Below, in pieces: positions 1-6,231 of a DNA stretch of 8,810 nucleotides (the first letter of the stretch is position 1; each line of letters begins with the position of its first letter). Origin of the DNA: Azohydromonas lata NBRC 102462 (lineage in GTDB: Bacteria; Pseudomonadota; Gammaproteobacteria; Burkholderiales; Burkholderiaceae_C); the NCBI GenBank assembly GCA_945878385.1, contig CAMCTE010000110.1, positions 1-8,810 of the forward strand, in the 5' to 3' direction. Under the pieces are notes generated by a model. The model was not told the DNA's origin. It ran no database searches and saw nothing but the letters and a program-made list of their open reading frames with translations. Position numbers and translations under genes: made by a program.

Positions 1-1102
1 TCATCACCGTGTTGCTCAGGTGTGCAAAGCGGTCCAGCAGCACCACGGCACCGCTGGTGTCAGCCTCACCCAACGGGTGCTGAAGCCCCAGAGCGTGACC
101 GAGTTCATGCAGCAGCGCGTAGTAGCCCTCCTGCCCCGGGTTCATCACCGCAGCGGATTCCACATCCAGCCACACATCGCCGGCCTGCGCCTTGCCGCGG
201 AAGAAGTCTGGAACGAATGAATAGCCCCGAGTGTCGGCCTGCTGGTTGATCCCCAGGCGAATGTCGCCGGTCGCACCGCTGACCTCCCGGAAGATGACGC
301 CCGTCTGTTCCTGCAGCTTGGCGAAAAGGTCGCGCACCACCTTCTGCTGTGCGGAAGAAAAGGCCGTGAAACCGGTTCCGCCGTCGGCACCGTCGGCGGG
401 CCGCTCGGTCAGGAAACTGTAGGTGATGGTCGCAGCGGCGCCCGGAGCCTGGGTCTGCCATCCGGCGGCGCCACGGAGAAGGATGTCTTGGCCCGCTTTG
501 TCGAAGGAGGCCAGGGCGGCGGTATTCAAAACGGTGCGGTTGGGCCCGACCATGTAGTTGATCCACTCGATGTTGCGGAAATCGAATGTGAAGGTCGGCA
601 TGGAATCGAAATGGGCCTTGAACGACCGGCCATCGGCGGCCACTTCCATCACCAACCTGCCACGGTCAGGCGACTCATCGACATAGAGATCGACAAAATC
701 TTCACCGCCGCGGCCATCGATCAGGATCGTGCCCTTCTGGGTGCCACGCCAAGGATGGATGTAGAAATAATCACGGGCACTGGACCCATAGCCCGTGTCG
801 CCGGGCTGTTTGAAGCCGTGAACCGTGTGGACATTCACCAGGGTGTCGCGGGTACCCCAACCGTCCAGTGCGTAGCCAGCCTCCAGGTCCACGGTGATCG
901 GCTTGGGGGAAGACCAGTACCAGACCGTGGCCTCATACTTCAACGATGGATCTACGATGACCGTGTCATTGCCCTGGCCGGGCTGCACGGTTCCCCACCT
1001 GCCGGTGACGGTGATCTTGTCGTCGCCCTCCAGCGCCTCATACCGGTCGCTCGTCTTGAGCTCGTAGACGTCGGGCCCGCTGGTACCGTTGATGACTGCC
1101 AC
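1..1102 (-). CDS. M10/serralysin-like zinc metalloprotease with N-terminal RTX-like region (partial, 3' end outside window)
   Basis: Predicted secreted zinc endopeptidase. The frame is open from a GTG at 1102 to the window edge (367 residues seen). The catalytic part starts near residue 225 and contains HELGHALGLQHP at 332-343, the HExxHxxGxxH zinc site of metzincins (ligands H332, H336, H342; catalytic E333). The visible end, SNTVM (363-367), fits the start of the Met-turn. GDVWLD (308-313) and DIRLG (280-284) are also serralysin-like. Residues 1-110 resemble RTX/calcium-binding repeat regions (GQGNDTVIV at 42-50; ITVDLEAGYALDGWGTRDTL at 69-88). No signal peptide is seen, which fits type I secretion, whose signal would be C-terminal and is not visible. 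The GTG start is chosen because GAGG lies 7 bases upstream, partly inside the stop codon of the DUF1501 gene, 9 bases away. The family call is strong; substrate and secretion route are inferred. Confidence 0.85.
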   Translation of the reverse strand, partial: MAVINGTSGPDVYELKTSDRYEALEGDDKITVTGRWGTVQPGQGNDTVIVDPSLKYEATVWYWSSPKPITVDLEAGYALDGWGTRDTLVNVHTVHGFKQPGDTGYGSSARDYFYIHPWRGTQKGTILIDGRGGEDFVDLYVDESPDRGRLVMEVAADGRSFKAHFDSMPTFTFDFRNIEWINYMVGPNRTVLNTAALASFDKAGQDILLRGAAGWQTQAPGAAATITYSFLTERPADGADGGTGFTAFSSAQQKVVRDLFAKLQEQTGVIFREVSGATGDIRLGINQQADTRGYSFVPDFFRGKAQAGDVWLDVESAAVMNPGQEGYYALLHELGHALGLQHPLGEADTSGAVVLLDRFAHLSNTVM

Positions 1103-1111
1103 GTGTGTGCC

Positions 1112-2476
1112 TCAGATGTAGCCGATACCGCGGTTCTTGAAATGGACCAGGTTCGGCATCGCCGCCAGCGTCTGTTCAGGGGTCAGCCCCATCCAGCGCA
1201 CGGCGTCTGCGATGAACTGGTCCGACGAATACTGCGGCAACCACTGACCTCGCTTGGGGTTGAAGATCGAGGCGTCGTCCGGGCCCCCAGTTTGCAAGGT
1301 GGGGAAGGCCGTACCGTAGACCGAACCGCCCTTGACCGCGCCACCGAGGGCAAACCAATGGTTGCCCCAGGCGTGGTCGGAACCGACGCCCGCGGCAGGG
1401 TCCAGTGTGCGGCCGAACTCGCTGATCACCACTGTCAGCACCTGCGAATCCAAGCCCATGTCGACGATGGATTTGTCGAAAGCGGCAATCGACTGGGCCA
1501 CCGTTTGAAGCCTGCGGTCCAATCCTGGATTGGTATCCCCCGTGTCCATCTGCCCCGTGTGGTGGTCGTAACCGCCGTCCTGCACCAGATAGAACTGCCG
1601 CTGGGCCCCGGCCGCCTTGCAGTAGCCGATGTGCTTGGCCACGAAGCTCAAGTCGCGCGGCAAACCTGTGAAGGTGGCTGTGGGGAACTCTCCGCTGGGA
1701 GTGGGGCCGTTCTTTCGGCCTTGGGCAAATTCCAGGGAGTCCAGGTACGCGGCGCGCATGCTGCGAGAGAACTCTGCTTCATAGGCATTGCTGGACTGCA
1801 GGCGCGTCATCCACTCCAGCCGCTGGGTCATTGAGTTCTGGGAATCATCCAAATTGGCCACGCCCCAATTCGAACTGCCGTTGCTGTCGGCCAAGCTCAA
1901 GGGTGTGCCGCGTGACACCAGGGCGGTGTAATTGTTCGTCACCGTGATCAAAGGCTGACGGGTGCGCAGAGCCGGGGGAAGCTGGTCCATGGCACGCCCA
2001 GCCCAGCCGCTTCGATCCTCGTCGCCCATCCAACCCTGCACCCACTGTTCCTGGTCGCTGTGCGAACCCAAAAATGGCGGCAGCTTGGCCGTGCGGTCTT
2101 GCACCTGCTTGATGGTGGTGGGCTCGATCAGTGCTCCCACATTGGCCACCACCGCCAAGCGCTTGCGCTCGAACAGCTCATGAAGGGGCTTGATGGACGG
2201 CGTGAACCCGAAGGTATGGCCGATGTGGGTGCCGCTCAGGCGAAGCAGCGCGTCCTTGGGCAAGGCCAGGGTGGGGCGGGCCTTGGTGTAGTCGCCGTGG
2301 GCGCCGTCCATGGGCACCAACACGTTGTTGCCGTCGAACCCTCCCGCCAAGAACACCACCACAACGGCCTTGTAATCAGCGGCCTGCACCCAACCCGTGG
2401 GCGCCAGCGCAGCACCCACGGAGGCCAAGGACACGGCACCCGTGCCGGCCAGGAATGCGCGTCGATCCATCTTCAT
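1112..2476 (-). CDS. DUF1501 family protein, Tat-exported
   Basis: A 454-residue exported protein of the DUF1501 family, which is related to the alkaline phosphatase/sulfatase fold and has no settled function. The N-terminus has a twin-arginine signal (DRRAFLAG at 4-11, then a hydrophobic stretch, probable cleavage after VQA at 30-32), so it should cross the inner membrane folded, possibly with bound metal. Family marks seen: FLAGGFDGNN (42-51), SHSDQ (138-142), GGYDHHTGQ (301-309), SEFGRT (352-357) and SDHAWGNHW (366-374), followed by LGGAVKGG. The Asp and His residues in these blocks are the likely metal ligands. Length is normal for the family. The ATG at 2476 overlaps the DUF1800 stop (ATGA), so translation is probably coupled. 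A second ATG two codons in would also keep the signal. DUF1800-DUF1501 pairs are common in bacteria. Confidence 0.92.
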   Translation of the reverse strand: MKMDRRAFLAGTGAVSLASVGAALAPTGWVQAADYKAVVVVFLAGGFDGNNVLVPMDGAHGDYTKARPTLALPKDALLRLSGTHIGHTFGFTPSIKPLHELFERKRLAVVANVGALIEPTTIKQVQDRTAKLPPFLGSHSDQEQWVQGWMGDEDRSGWAGRAMDQLPPALRTRQPLITVTNNYTALVSRGTPLSLADSNGSSNWGVANLDDSQNSMTQRLEWMTRLQSSNAYEAEFSRSMRAAYLDSLEFAQGRKNGPTPSGEFPTATFTGLPRDLSFVAKHIGYCKAAGAQRQFYLVQDGGYDHHTGQMDTGDTNPGLDRRLQTVAQSIAAFDKSIVDMGLDSQVLTVVISEFGRTLDPAAGVGSDHAWGNHWFALGGAVKGGSVYGTAFPTLQTGGPDDASIFNPKRGQWLPQYSSDQFIADAVRWMGLTPEQTLAAMPNLVHFKNRGIGYI

Positions 2477-4128
2477 TTCACTGCCCCCATTGGCGGCGTC
2501 ATCGTGGCAGCCTGCACCATGAAACCCATCAGTTGCGTCGGTGTGTCGCGGTTCCAGCTTTGCCCGGCGATGCCGTCTTTCAAACCCGTGCGCACCGTGG
2601 CCGACATGGCGCCTCTGAAATAACGCTCAGACATCAAGTCCAGCAGGGCATCGTCGGACTTCGCGATGGCCTTCTTGAAGGTTTCGACATCACAGCCTGC
2701 AGCCTCAAGGATGGAGCCTTCATGCCACTGCCAGTGGTAGCGCCCCAGACGCCTGGAGAATTCGCGGCTGTCCAGCGTCTTCTGCTCGGGCGCCAGCAGG
2801 TTGGAGCCTGGCGCACGGTGATTGGGCGGGTAGAAATTGAACACCGAATCGGCCTGCAAGGGCCGCTGGTCGGACCAGAACTCCACCTGTGTCGGGTTGT
2901 TGCGGCCGCGCGGGGCCAGGCGGCAGCTCATGCCCCGCAGCACCATGGTGTGCAGAAGATAGGGCTCGCGGATGCGGCCAAAGTTCTGTGCCGCCTTGCC
3001 AGGCACATCGCCTGCACGGGCTTCGGTATCGGTCAGAACAGCCTTCACGACAGCCGCCAAGTTGCCACGCGTCTGCTCAAACACGGTGGTGACGCGGCGA
3101 ACATAGGCGGGCGAGGGGTCGCTGGTGGTCAGCCCCTGGATCAGGCGCATCGATACGAAAGGCGCGGTGTTGGGATGCGCGAGCAAAATCTCGACAACCG
3201 CATCGAGATCCTTCTTGGCATCGCCACCGGCGGCAATGCTCTTGCCCAGCACCATCTTGGCAGCGGTGTCGTGGTTGAACGCATTCTGCGCCACCATCTG
3301 CATGCCGAAATTCGCAAAGTTGTGGTTGTTTCGAATGGCCCGTTCAGCCTCGGGCAGTGGCGCGAATTCCCAACCGGTCAAGGCGCGGGTGATTTCAATC
3401 ACATCTTGCTGGTTGTAGGTTTCGATGGGCTTGCCGGCTGCGTCCCGCTTGACCGTGCCGTCAGGGTTCAGCATCACCATGCCCACCGAGAACAGCTGCA
3501 TCAACTCTCGGCCATAGTTCTCGTTGAGGCTTGTGCGGCGGTTCTGGTTGTTGTCCAGGTAATTGCCCATGGCCGGGCTCACGGTGATGGCCTTGAGCAG
3601 GTCGGCGTAGCTGCCGAAGGCGCCGCCCATCAGCGTATTCCAATACTCTGAGCCGCCGTAGGCATTCACCTTGCGTGTGGAGGTGACGAGGAAATTGGAC
3701 AGGACCCAAGCGACCCGGTAGCGCAGTTGGTCATCGGCACTGACGGCCATGTCGAACAACGCATTGGTGTGCAGCGTAGAGGCCCGGTCGCTGCGAGGGC
3801 GGTCGCTGACCTGGTCGAAACTCATCAGGTCGCTGGGCGTGGTGATGCGCGACACCGGCTTCTTCAACTGCTCGTCGATCCATCCGGACATGCCGATCGA
3901 CCGCACACGCGCCACGGACGAGGGCTCTGGCCCCATGGAGGCCTGTTCCAGAAAGCGGGAGGCCGCGTAGTGGGTGACTACCGGGTTGGAGCCGCTGCCG
4001 CCTGCCCCCACTTGACCGGCCAAGTTCACCTGTGCGCCGGGGGGCTGCTGCTCACCAGCGCCTCCACACGCCACCAATGCCGCAGAAGCGGCCAGGAGAG
4101 TCGATTTGCACAAGCGGTTCAGCACCAT
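2473..4128 (-). CDS. DUF1800 family lipoprotein
   Basis: A 551-residue protein of the DUF1800 family, function unknown, usually encoded beside DUF1501. The N-terminus is a lipoprotein signal: basic start, hydrophobic run, then the lipobox LVAC with Cys21 as lipid site, followed by a Gly/Gln/Pro-rich linker. The domain begins near residue 57 (RFLEQASMGPEPSSV). Other family blocks are LNENYGRELMQLFSVG (201-216), QDVIEITRALTGW (241-253), RLIQGLTTSDPSPAYV (328-343) and FNFYPPNHRAPG (430-441). The domain looks complete. The ATG at 4128 is preferred over an in-frame TTG at 4140 because a promoter at 4157-4185 would leave only about a 10-base leader for the TTG, and the ATG gives the more compact lipoprotein signal. 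It is the first gene of the minus-strand operon. Confidence 0.92.
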   Translation of the reverse strand: MVLNRLCKSTLLAASAALVACGGAGEQQPPGAQVNLAGQVGAGGSGSNPVVTHYAASRFLEQASMGPEPSSVARVRSIGMSGWIDEQLKKPVSRITTPSDLMSFDQVSDRPRSDRASTLHTNALFDMAVSADDQLRYRVAWVLSNFLVTSTRKVNAYGGSEYWNTLMGGAFGSYADLLKAITVSPAMGNYLDNNQNRRTSLNENYGRELMQLFSVGMVMLNPDGTVKRDAAGKPIETYNQQDVIEITRALTGWEFAPLPEAERAIRNNHNFANFGMQMVAQNAFNHDTAAKMVLGKSIAAGGDAKKDLDAVVEILLAHPNTAPFVSMRLIQGLTTSDPSPAYVRRVTTVFEQTRGNLAAVVKAVLTDTEARAGDVPGKAAQNFGRIREPYLLHTMVLRGMSCRLAPRGRNNPTQVEFWSDQRPLQADSVFNFYPPNHRAPGSNLLAPEQKTLDSREFSRRLGRYHWQWHEGSILEAAGCDVETFKKAIAKSDDALLDLMSERYFRGAMSATVRTGLKDGIAGQSWNRDTPTQLMGFMVQAATMTPPMGAVK

Positions 4129-4156
4129 CAGCAGGCCCAATGTGTTGGATCGTCAA

Positions 4157-4185
4157 AGTGTATTGATGACTATCAGTTTTGCCAA
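4157..4185 (-). promoter_or_regulatory. sigma-70-type promoter for the DUF1800-DUF1501-protease operon
   Basis: Reading the minus strand, TTGGCA (4180-4185, five of six bases to the -35 consensus) is followed after exactly 17 bases by TACACT (4157-4162, four of six to the -10 consensus). A run of seven A on this strand (4186-4192) sits directly upstream of the -35 and resembles an UP element. The start point would be near 4150, giving a leader of about 22 bases to the ATG at 4128. Predicted from sequence only. Confidence 0.6.
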
Positions 4186-4274
4186 TTTTTTTGACCTCCA
4201 TCACCCACAACGGACCCGGGCAACCCTGATTGGACGTCGACTATTCCTCGGGCTGGGGCGTCATTCGCATCCAA

Positions 4275-4301
4275 GCCCCGGTTCATGTCGTAACCTGGGG
4301 C
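4275..4301. repeat. Imperfect inverted repeat in the leader of the TlpA-like gene
   Basis: GCCCCGGTT (4275-4283) and AACCTGGGGC (4292-4301) are inverted copies with one extra T in the right arm and an 8-base centre. It ends 22 bases before the TlpA-like start. It could be a regulator-binding site or an mRNA hairpin; no T run follows, so a simple terminator is unlikely. Confidence 0.45.
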
Positions 4302-4323
4302 ATCGCCACCTCCTTGGTTCACC

Positions 4324-4842
4324 ATGCCGTTCACCCGTCGCCGTGCCCTGCCCGCGATCCTCACTTCCGCCTGGGTGGGACCGGCCCTACCCGCGCATGC
4401 TCAAAGCAAGCCCTCGGGAGCCGGCAAGTTGGCGGCCTTGAACCTGCAGGGGCTGGACACCGGTGTGGCCTGGTCACCCGACGAGGGCAGCAAAACCTGG
4501 CTGTACCTCGACTTCTGGGCCTCCTGGTGCGGCCCCTGTCGCCTTTCCTTCCCTTGGATGAACCGCATGCACGAGCAGTGGCAGGCTCAGGGCCTGCGCA
4601 TCGTGGCGGTCACTGTGGACCGAAAGCGGGAGGACGCACTGGGTTTCCTGCGAACCCATCCGGCGAAGTTTCAGGTGGCCTTTGACACTCAAGGCACACT
4701 GGCGCGGCAACTGGAGGTGAAGACCATGCCCACCAGCCTGCTGGTGGCGCCGGACGGACGCATCATGCACCGGCATGAAGGCTTTACCGCCAGCTTGGGC
4801 GACAAGGCTGCGCAAACGATCAAGGAGGCGCTGGGCGCTTGA
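4324..4842 (+). CDS. Exported TlpA-like thioredoxin-fold protein
   Basis: A 172-residue thiol-disulfide oxidoreductase of the TlpA/ResA-like group, expected in the periplasm. The N-terminus has TRRRALP (4-10), a short hydrophobic stretch and AHA (24-26) for cleavage; the arginines could make it a Sec or a Tat substrate. The thioredoxin fold shows WASWCGPC (65-72) with active cysteines C69 and C72, IVAVTVDR (93-100) and the cis-proline loop TMPT (134-137, P136). Only the ATG at 4324 keeps the signal peptide, yet no Shine-Dalgarno site is visible; the leader carries CACCTCCTT there instead. It is the first gene of a four-gene operon, its stop touching the start of the DUF4266 gene. It probably reduces cysteines of an envelope partner; the CGC tail of the next protein is an obvious candidate (inference). 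Confidence 0.92.
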   Translation: MPFTRRRALPAILTSAWVGPALPAHAQSKPSGAGKLAALNLQGLDTGVAWSPDEGSKTWLYLDFWASWCGPCRLSFPWMNRMHEQWQAQGLRIVAVTVDRKREDALGFLRTHPAKFQVAFDTQGTLARQLEVKTMPTSLLVAPDGRIMHRHEGFTASLGDKAAQTIKEALGA

Positions 4843-5096
4843 TGATAACCAAGAATCTCATGTTCAAACCCATGCTCAAGGCCGTCGGCACCGCGCTTGT
4901 GGCGGCCCAGCTGACAGGCTGTGCCCTGGCGCCCCGTGTGGATGTGGCTGCCTTCGACAAAGGCGACCTGGCCCGGCCTTCCATGCAGTTCGATGCCGAC
5001 CGCTTGGAAGCCGCCTTTGGCGACCATGTCTACTTCAGCAAGGAAGGCGCCTCGGGCGGTCGTTCGGTGGGTGGTGGAGGCTGCGGATGCAACTGA
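4842..5096 (+). CDS. DUF4266 small lipoprotein with GGGGCGCN tail
   Basis: An 84-residue lipoprotein of the DUF4266 family, function unknown. The signal ends in the lipobox LTGC, with Cys27 as lipid site from the ATG at 4842 (Cys21 if the in-frame ATG at 4860 is used). The mature part has the family sequence around LARPSMQF (43-50) and DHVYFSKEGASGG (61-73), then a glycine-rich end GGGGCGCN (77-84). Apart from the lipid Cys, the only cysteines are C81 and C83 of that tail, forming a Cys-Gly-Cys that could be a redox disulfide or a metal or cofactor site. The 4842 start shares its A with the preceding stop (TGATG), and GGAGG at 4824-4828 lies 13 bases upstream, so reinitiation after the TlpA-like gene is likely. 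The end overlaps the DUF3570 start by 10 bases. Confidence 0.85.
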   Translation: MITKNLMFKPMLKAVGTALVAAQLTGCALAPRVDVAAFDKGDLARPSMQFDADRLEAAFGDHVYFSKEGASGGRSVGGGGCGCN

Positions 5097-6199
5097 ATTC
5101 CACCCTGCAGGCACTGGCAAGGGCAGCGGCGGGTTTGAGCCTGGGGTTGGCCGGCACCGGCACTGCGCAGGCCAGCACAGCCCCCACCGAAACCGTGGTG
5201 TCGTTCAAACTCTTGGACTATGTGGACAGCCAGCCAGGCTTCAAGCGCATGGTCATCCGTGCGCCCTCACTGGGGCTGGTGACGCCATTGGGCGAAAAGT
5301 GGAGCCTGGAAGGGTCGGCGGTGACCGACGCGATTTCCGGCGCTTCACCGGCCTACTATTCGGTGGTCGATAGCGCGCAGCGCATCGATGAGCGGCGCAA
5401 TGCGGGAGATGCTCGGCTGACGCGCCACTGGGGCCAAACCAGTGCGTCATTGGGAGTGGCCCTGAGCAGCGAGCCCGACTACCGTTCGCGAGTGGTGTCC
5501 ACATCGGCGAGCTTCCAAACCCCAGACCGCAACACCACCTTCAGCCTGGCCGCGGGCCATGCCGAAGACCGCATCCTGCCCTTGCGCCGCGGGGTGCGGG
5601 TGGAAAGCCACAAGCGGGTAACCGATGTGCTGCTGGGCGTCACGCAAGTGGTGACACCGGTGGACATCGTGCAGATCAACATCACCCACGCCTACGGGCG
5701 CGGAGACTACAGCGACCCCTACAAGCTCTTCGACAAGCGGCCGGAGGTGCGGCGCCAAACAGCGGTGCTGGCGCGCTGGAACCACTACTTCCGCGGCCCC
5801 GAGGCCACCCTGCGACTTTCAGCGCGCGACTACCGCGACAGCTTCGACATCCGGTCCAACACCTACAGCGCTGAATGGGTGCAAACACTGCCCGGAGGCT
5901 TCTCGGTGAGCCCCCTGTGGCGGCAACATCGGCAGACGGCCGCGTCGTTCTACGCGCCGCCCGACCCGGCCGACCCCGAGGCCCTGCGCATTCCGCCAGG
6001 TGTCATACCGGGTCGCTCGATTCTCAGCGTCGACCAGCGCCAGTCGGCCTTCACTGCCCGCACCCTGGGCGTGCGCTTGGCTTGGAAGATCGACGCGCAC
6101 TGGAGCACCGACCTGCGCATTGAGCAGTACCGGCAGCGCAGCGCAGAGACGCCCTTCGATGCGCGCTTTTGGCAAGCCGGCGTCAGCCGTACCTTCTGA
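5087..6199 (+). CDS. DUF3570 family protein, probable outer-membrane beta-barrel and candidate flavoprotein
   Basis: A 370-residue protein of the DUF3570 family, function unknown. It has a Sec-type signal peptide with likely cleavage after AQA (27-29). The rest is rich in alternating polar and hydrophobic stretches and ends in WQAGVSRTF with a terminal Phe, as in outer-membrane barrels. Near the N-terminus is DAISGAS (81-87), which matches the D-x-x-[ST]-G-A-[ST] sequence where ApbE attaches FMN in NqrC and RnfG; S87 would be the acceptor. The ATG at 5087 is chosen because GGAGG (5076-5080) sits 6 bases upstream and a signal peptide follows directly; the longer open frame upstream is a shadow of the DUF4266 gene. 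An ApbE gene follows 32 bases downstream. The family call is strong, barrel topology likely, flavinylation inferred. Confidence 0.85.
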   Translation: MQLNSTLQALARAAAGLSLGLAGTGTAQASTAPTETVVSFKLLDYVDSQPGFKRMVIRAPSLGLVTPLGEKWSLEGSAVTDAISGASPAYYSVVDSAQRIDERRNAGDARLTRHWGQTSASLGVALSSEPDYRSRVVSTSASFQTPDRNTTFSLAAGHAEDRILPLRRGVRVESHKRVTDVLLGVTQVVTPVDIVQINITHAYGRGDYSDPYKLFDKRPEVRRQTAVLARWNHYFRGPEATLRLSARDYRDSFDIRSNTYSAEWVQTLPGGFSVSPLWRQHRQTAASFYAPPDPADPEALRIPPGVIPGRSILSVDQRQSAFTARTLGVRLAWKIDAHWSTDLRIEQYRQRSAETPFDARFWQAGVSRTF

Positions 6200-6231
6200 G
6201 CACGGAACCCACACCGCCGCCCTGCGCAACG

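Larger units (their letters stand above)
4129..4323. other. Divergent intergenic region between the DUF1800 and TlpA-like genes
   Basis: This 195-base region is locally AT-rich at 4160-4195, where the minus-strand promoter lies, and returns to GC-rich toward the plus-strand genes. It also holds an inverted repeat at 4275-4301 and an anti-Shine-Dalgarno-like stretch at 4307-4315. I could not find a convincing plus-strand promoter for the TlpA-like operon. No convincing gene lies within it. Confidence 0.6.

Noticed and set aside
105..566. 153-residue minus-strand open frame
   Set aside because: It is an out-of-frame shadow of the protease gene; the zinc-binding motif is in the other minus-strand frame, which is open to the window edge.
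488..1834. 448-residue plus-strand open frame
   Set aside because: It lies opposite the M10 protease and DUF1501 genes, whose motifs are unmistakable. Long antisense frames are expected in GC-rich coding DNA, and its protein resembles no family I know.
2455..3651. 398-residue plus-strand open frame
   Set aside because: It is antisense to the DUF1800 gene, has no recognisable domain, and is compositionally an antisense shadow.
4141..4323. Plus-strand promoter for the TlpA-like operon
   Set aside because: Several TTG-starting hexamers exist (for example at 4145 and 4163), but none has a matching -10 at proper spacing, so no site is called.
4775..5086. N-terminal extension of the DUF3570 frame up to 4775
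   Set aside because: It overlaps the TlpA-like and DUF4266 genes, reads as low-complexity Arg/Gly/Cys sequence, and would bury the signal peptide that follows the well-placed ribosome site before 5087.
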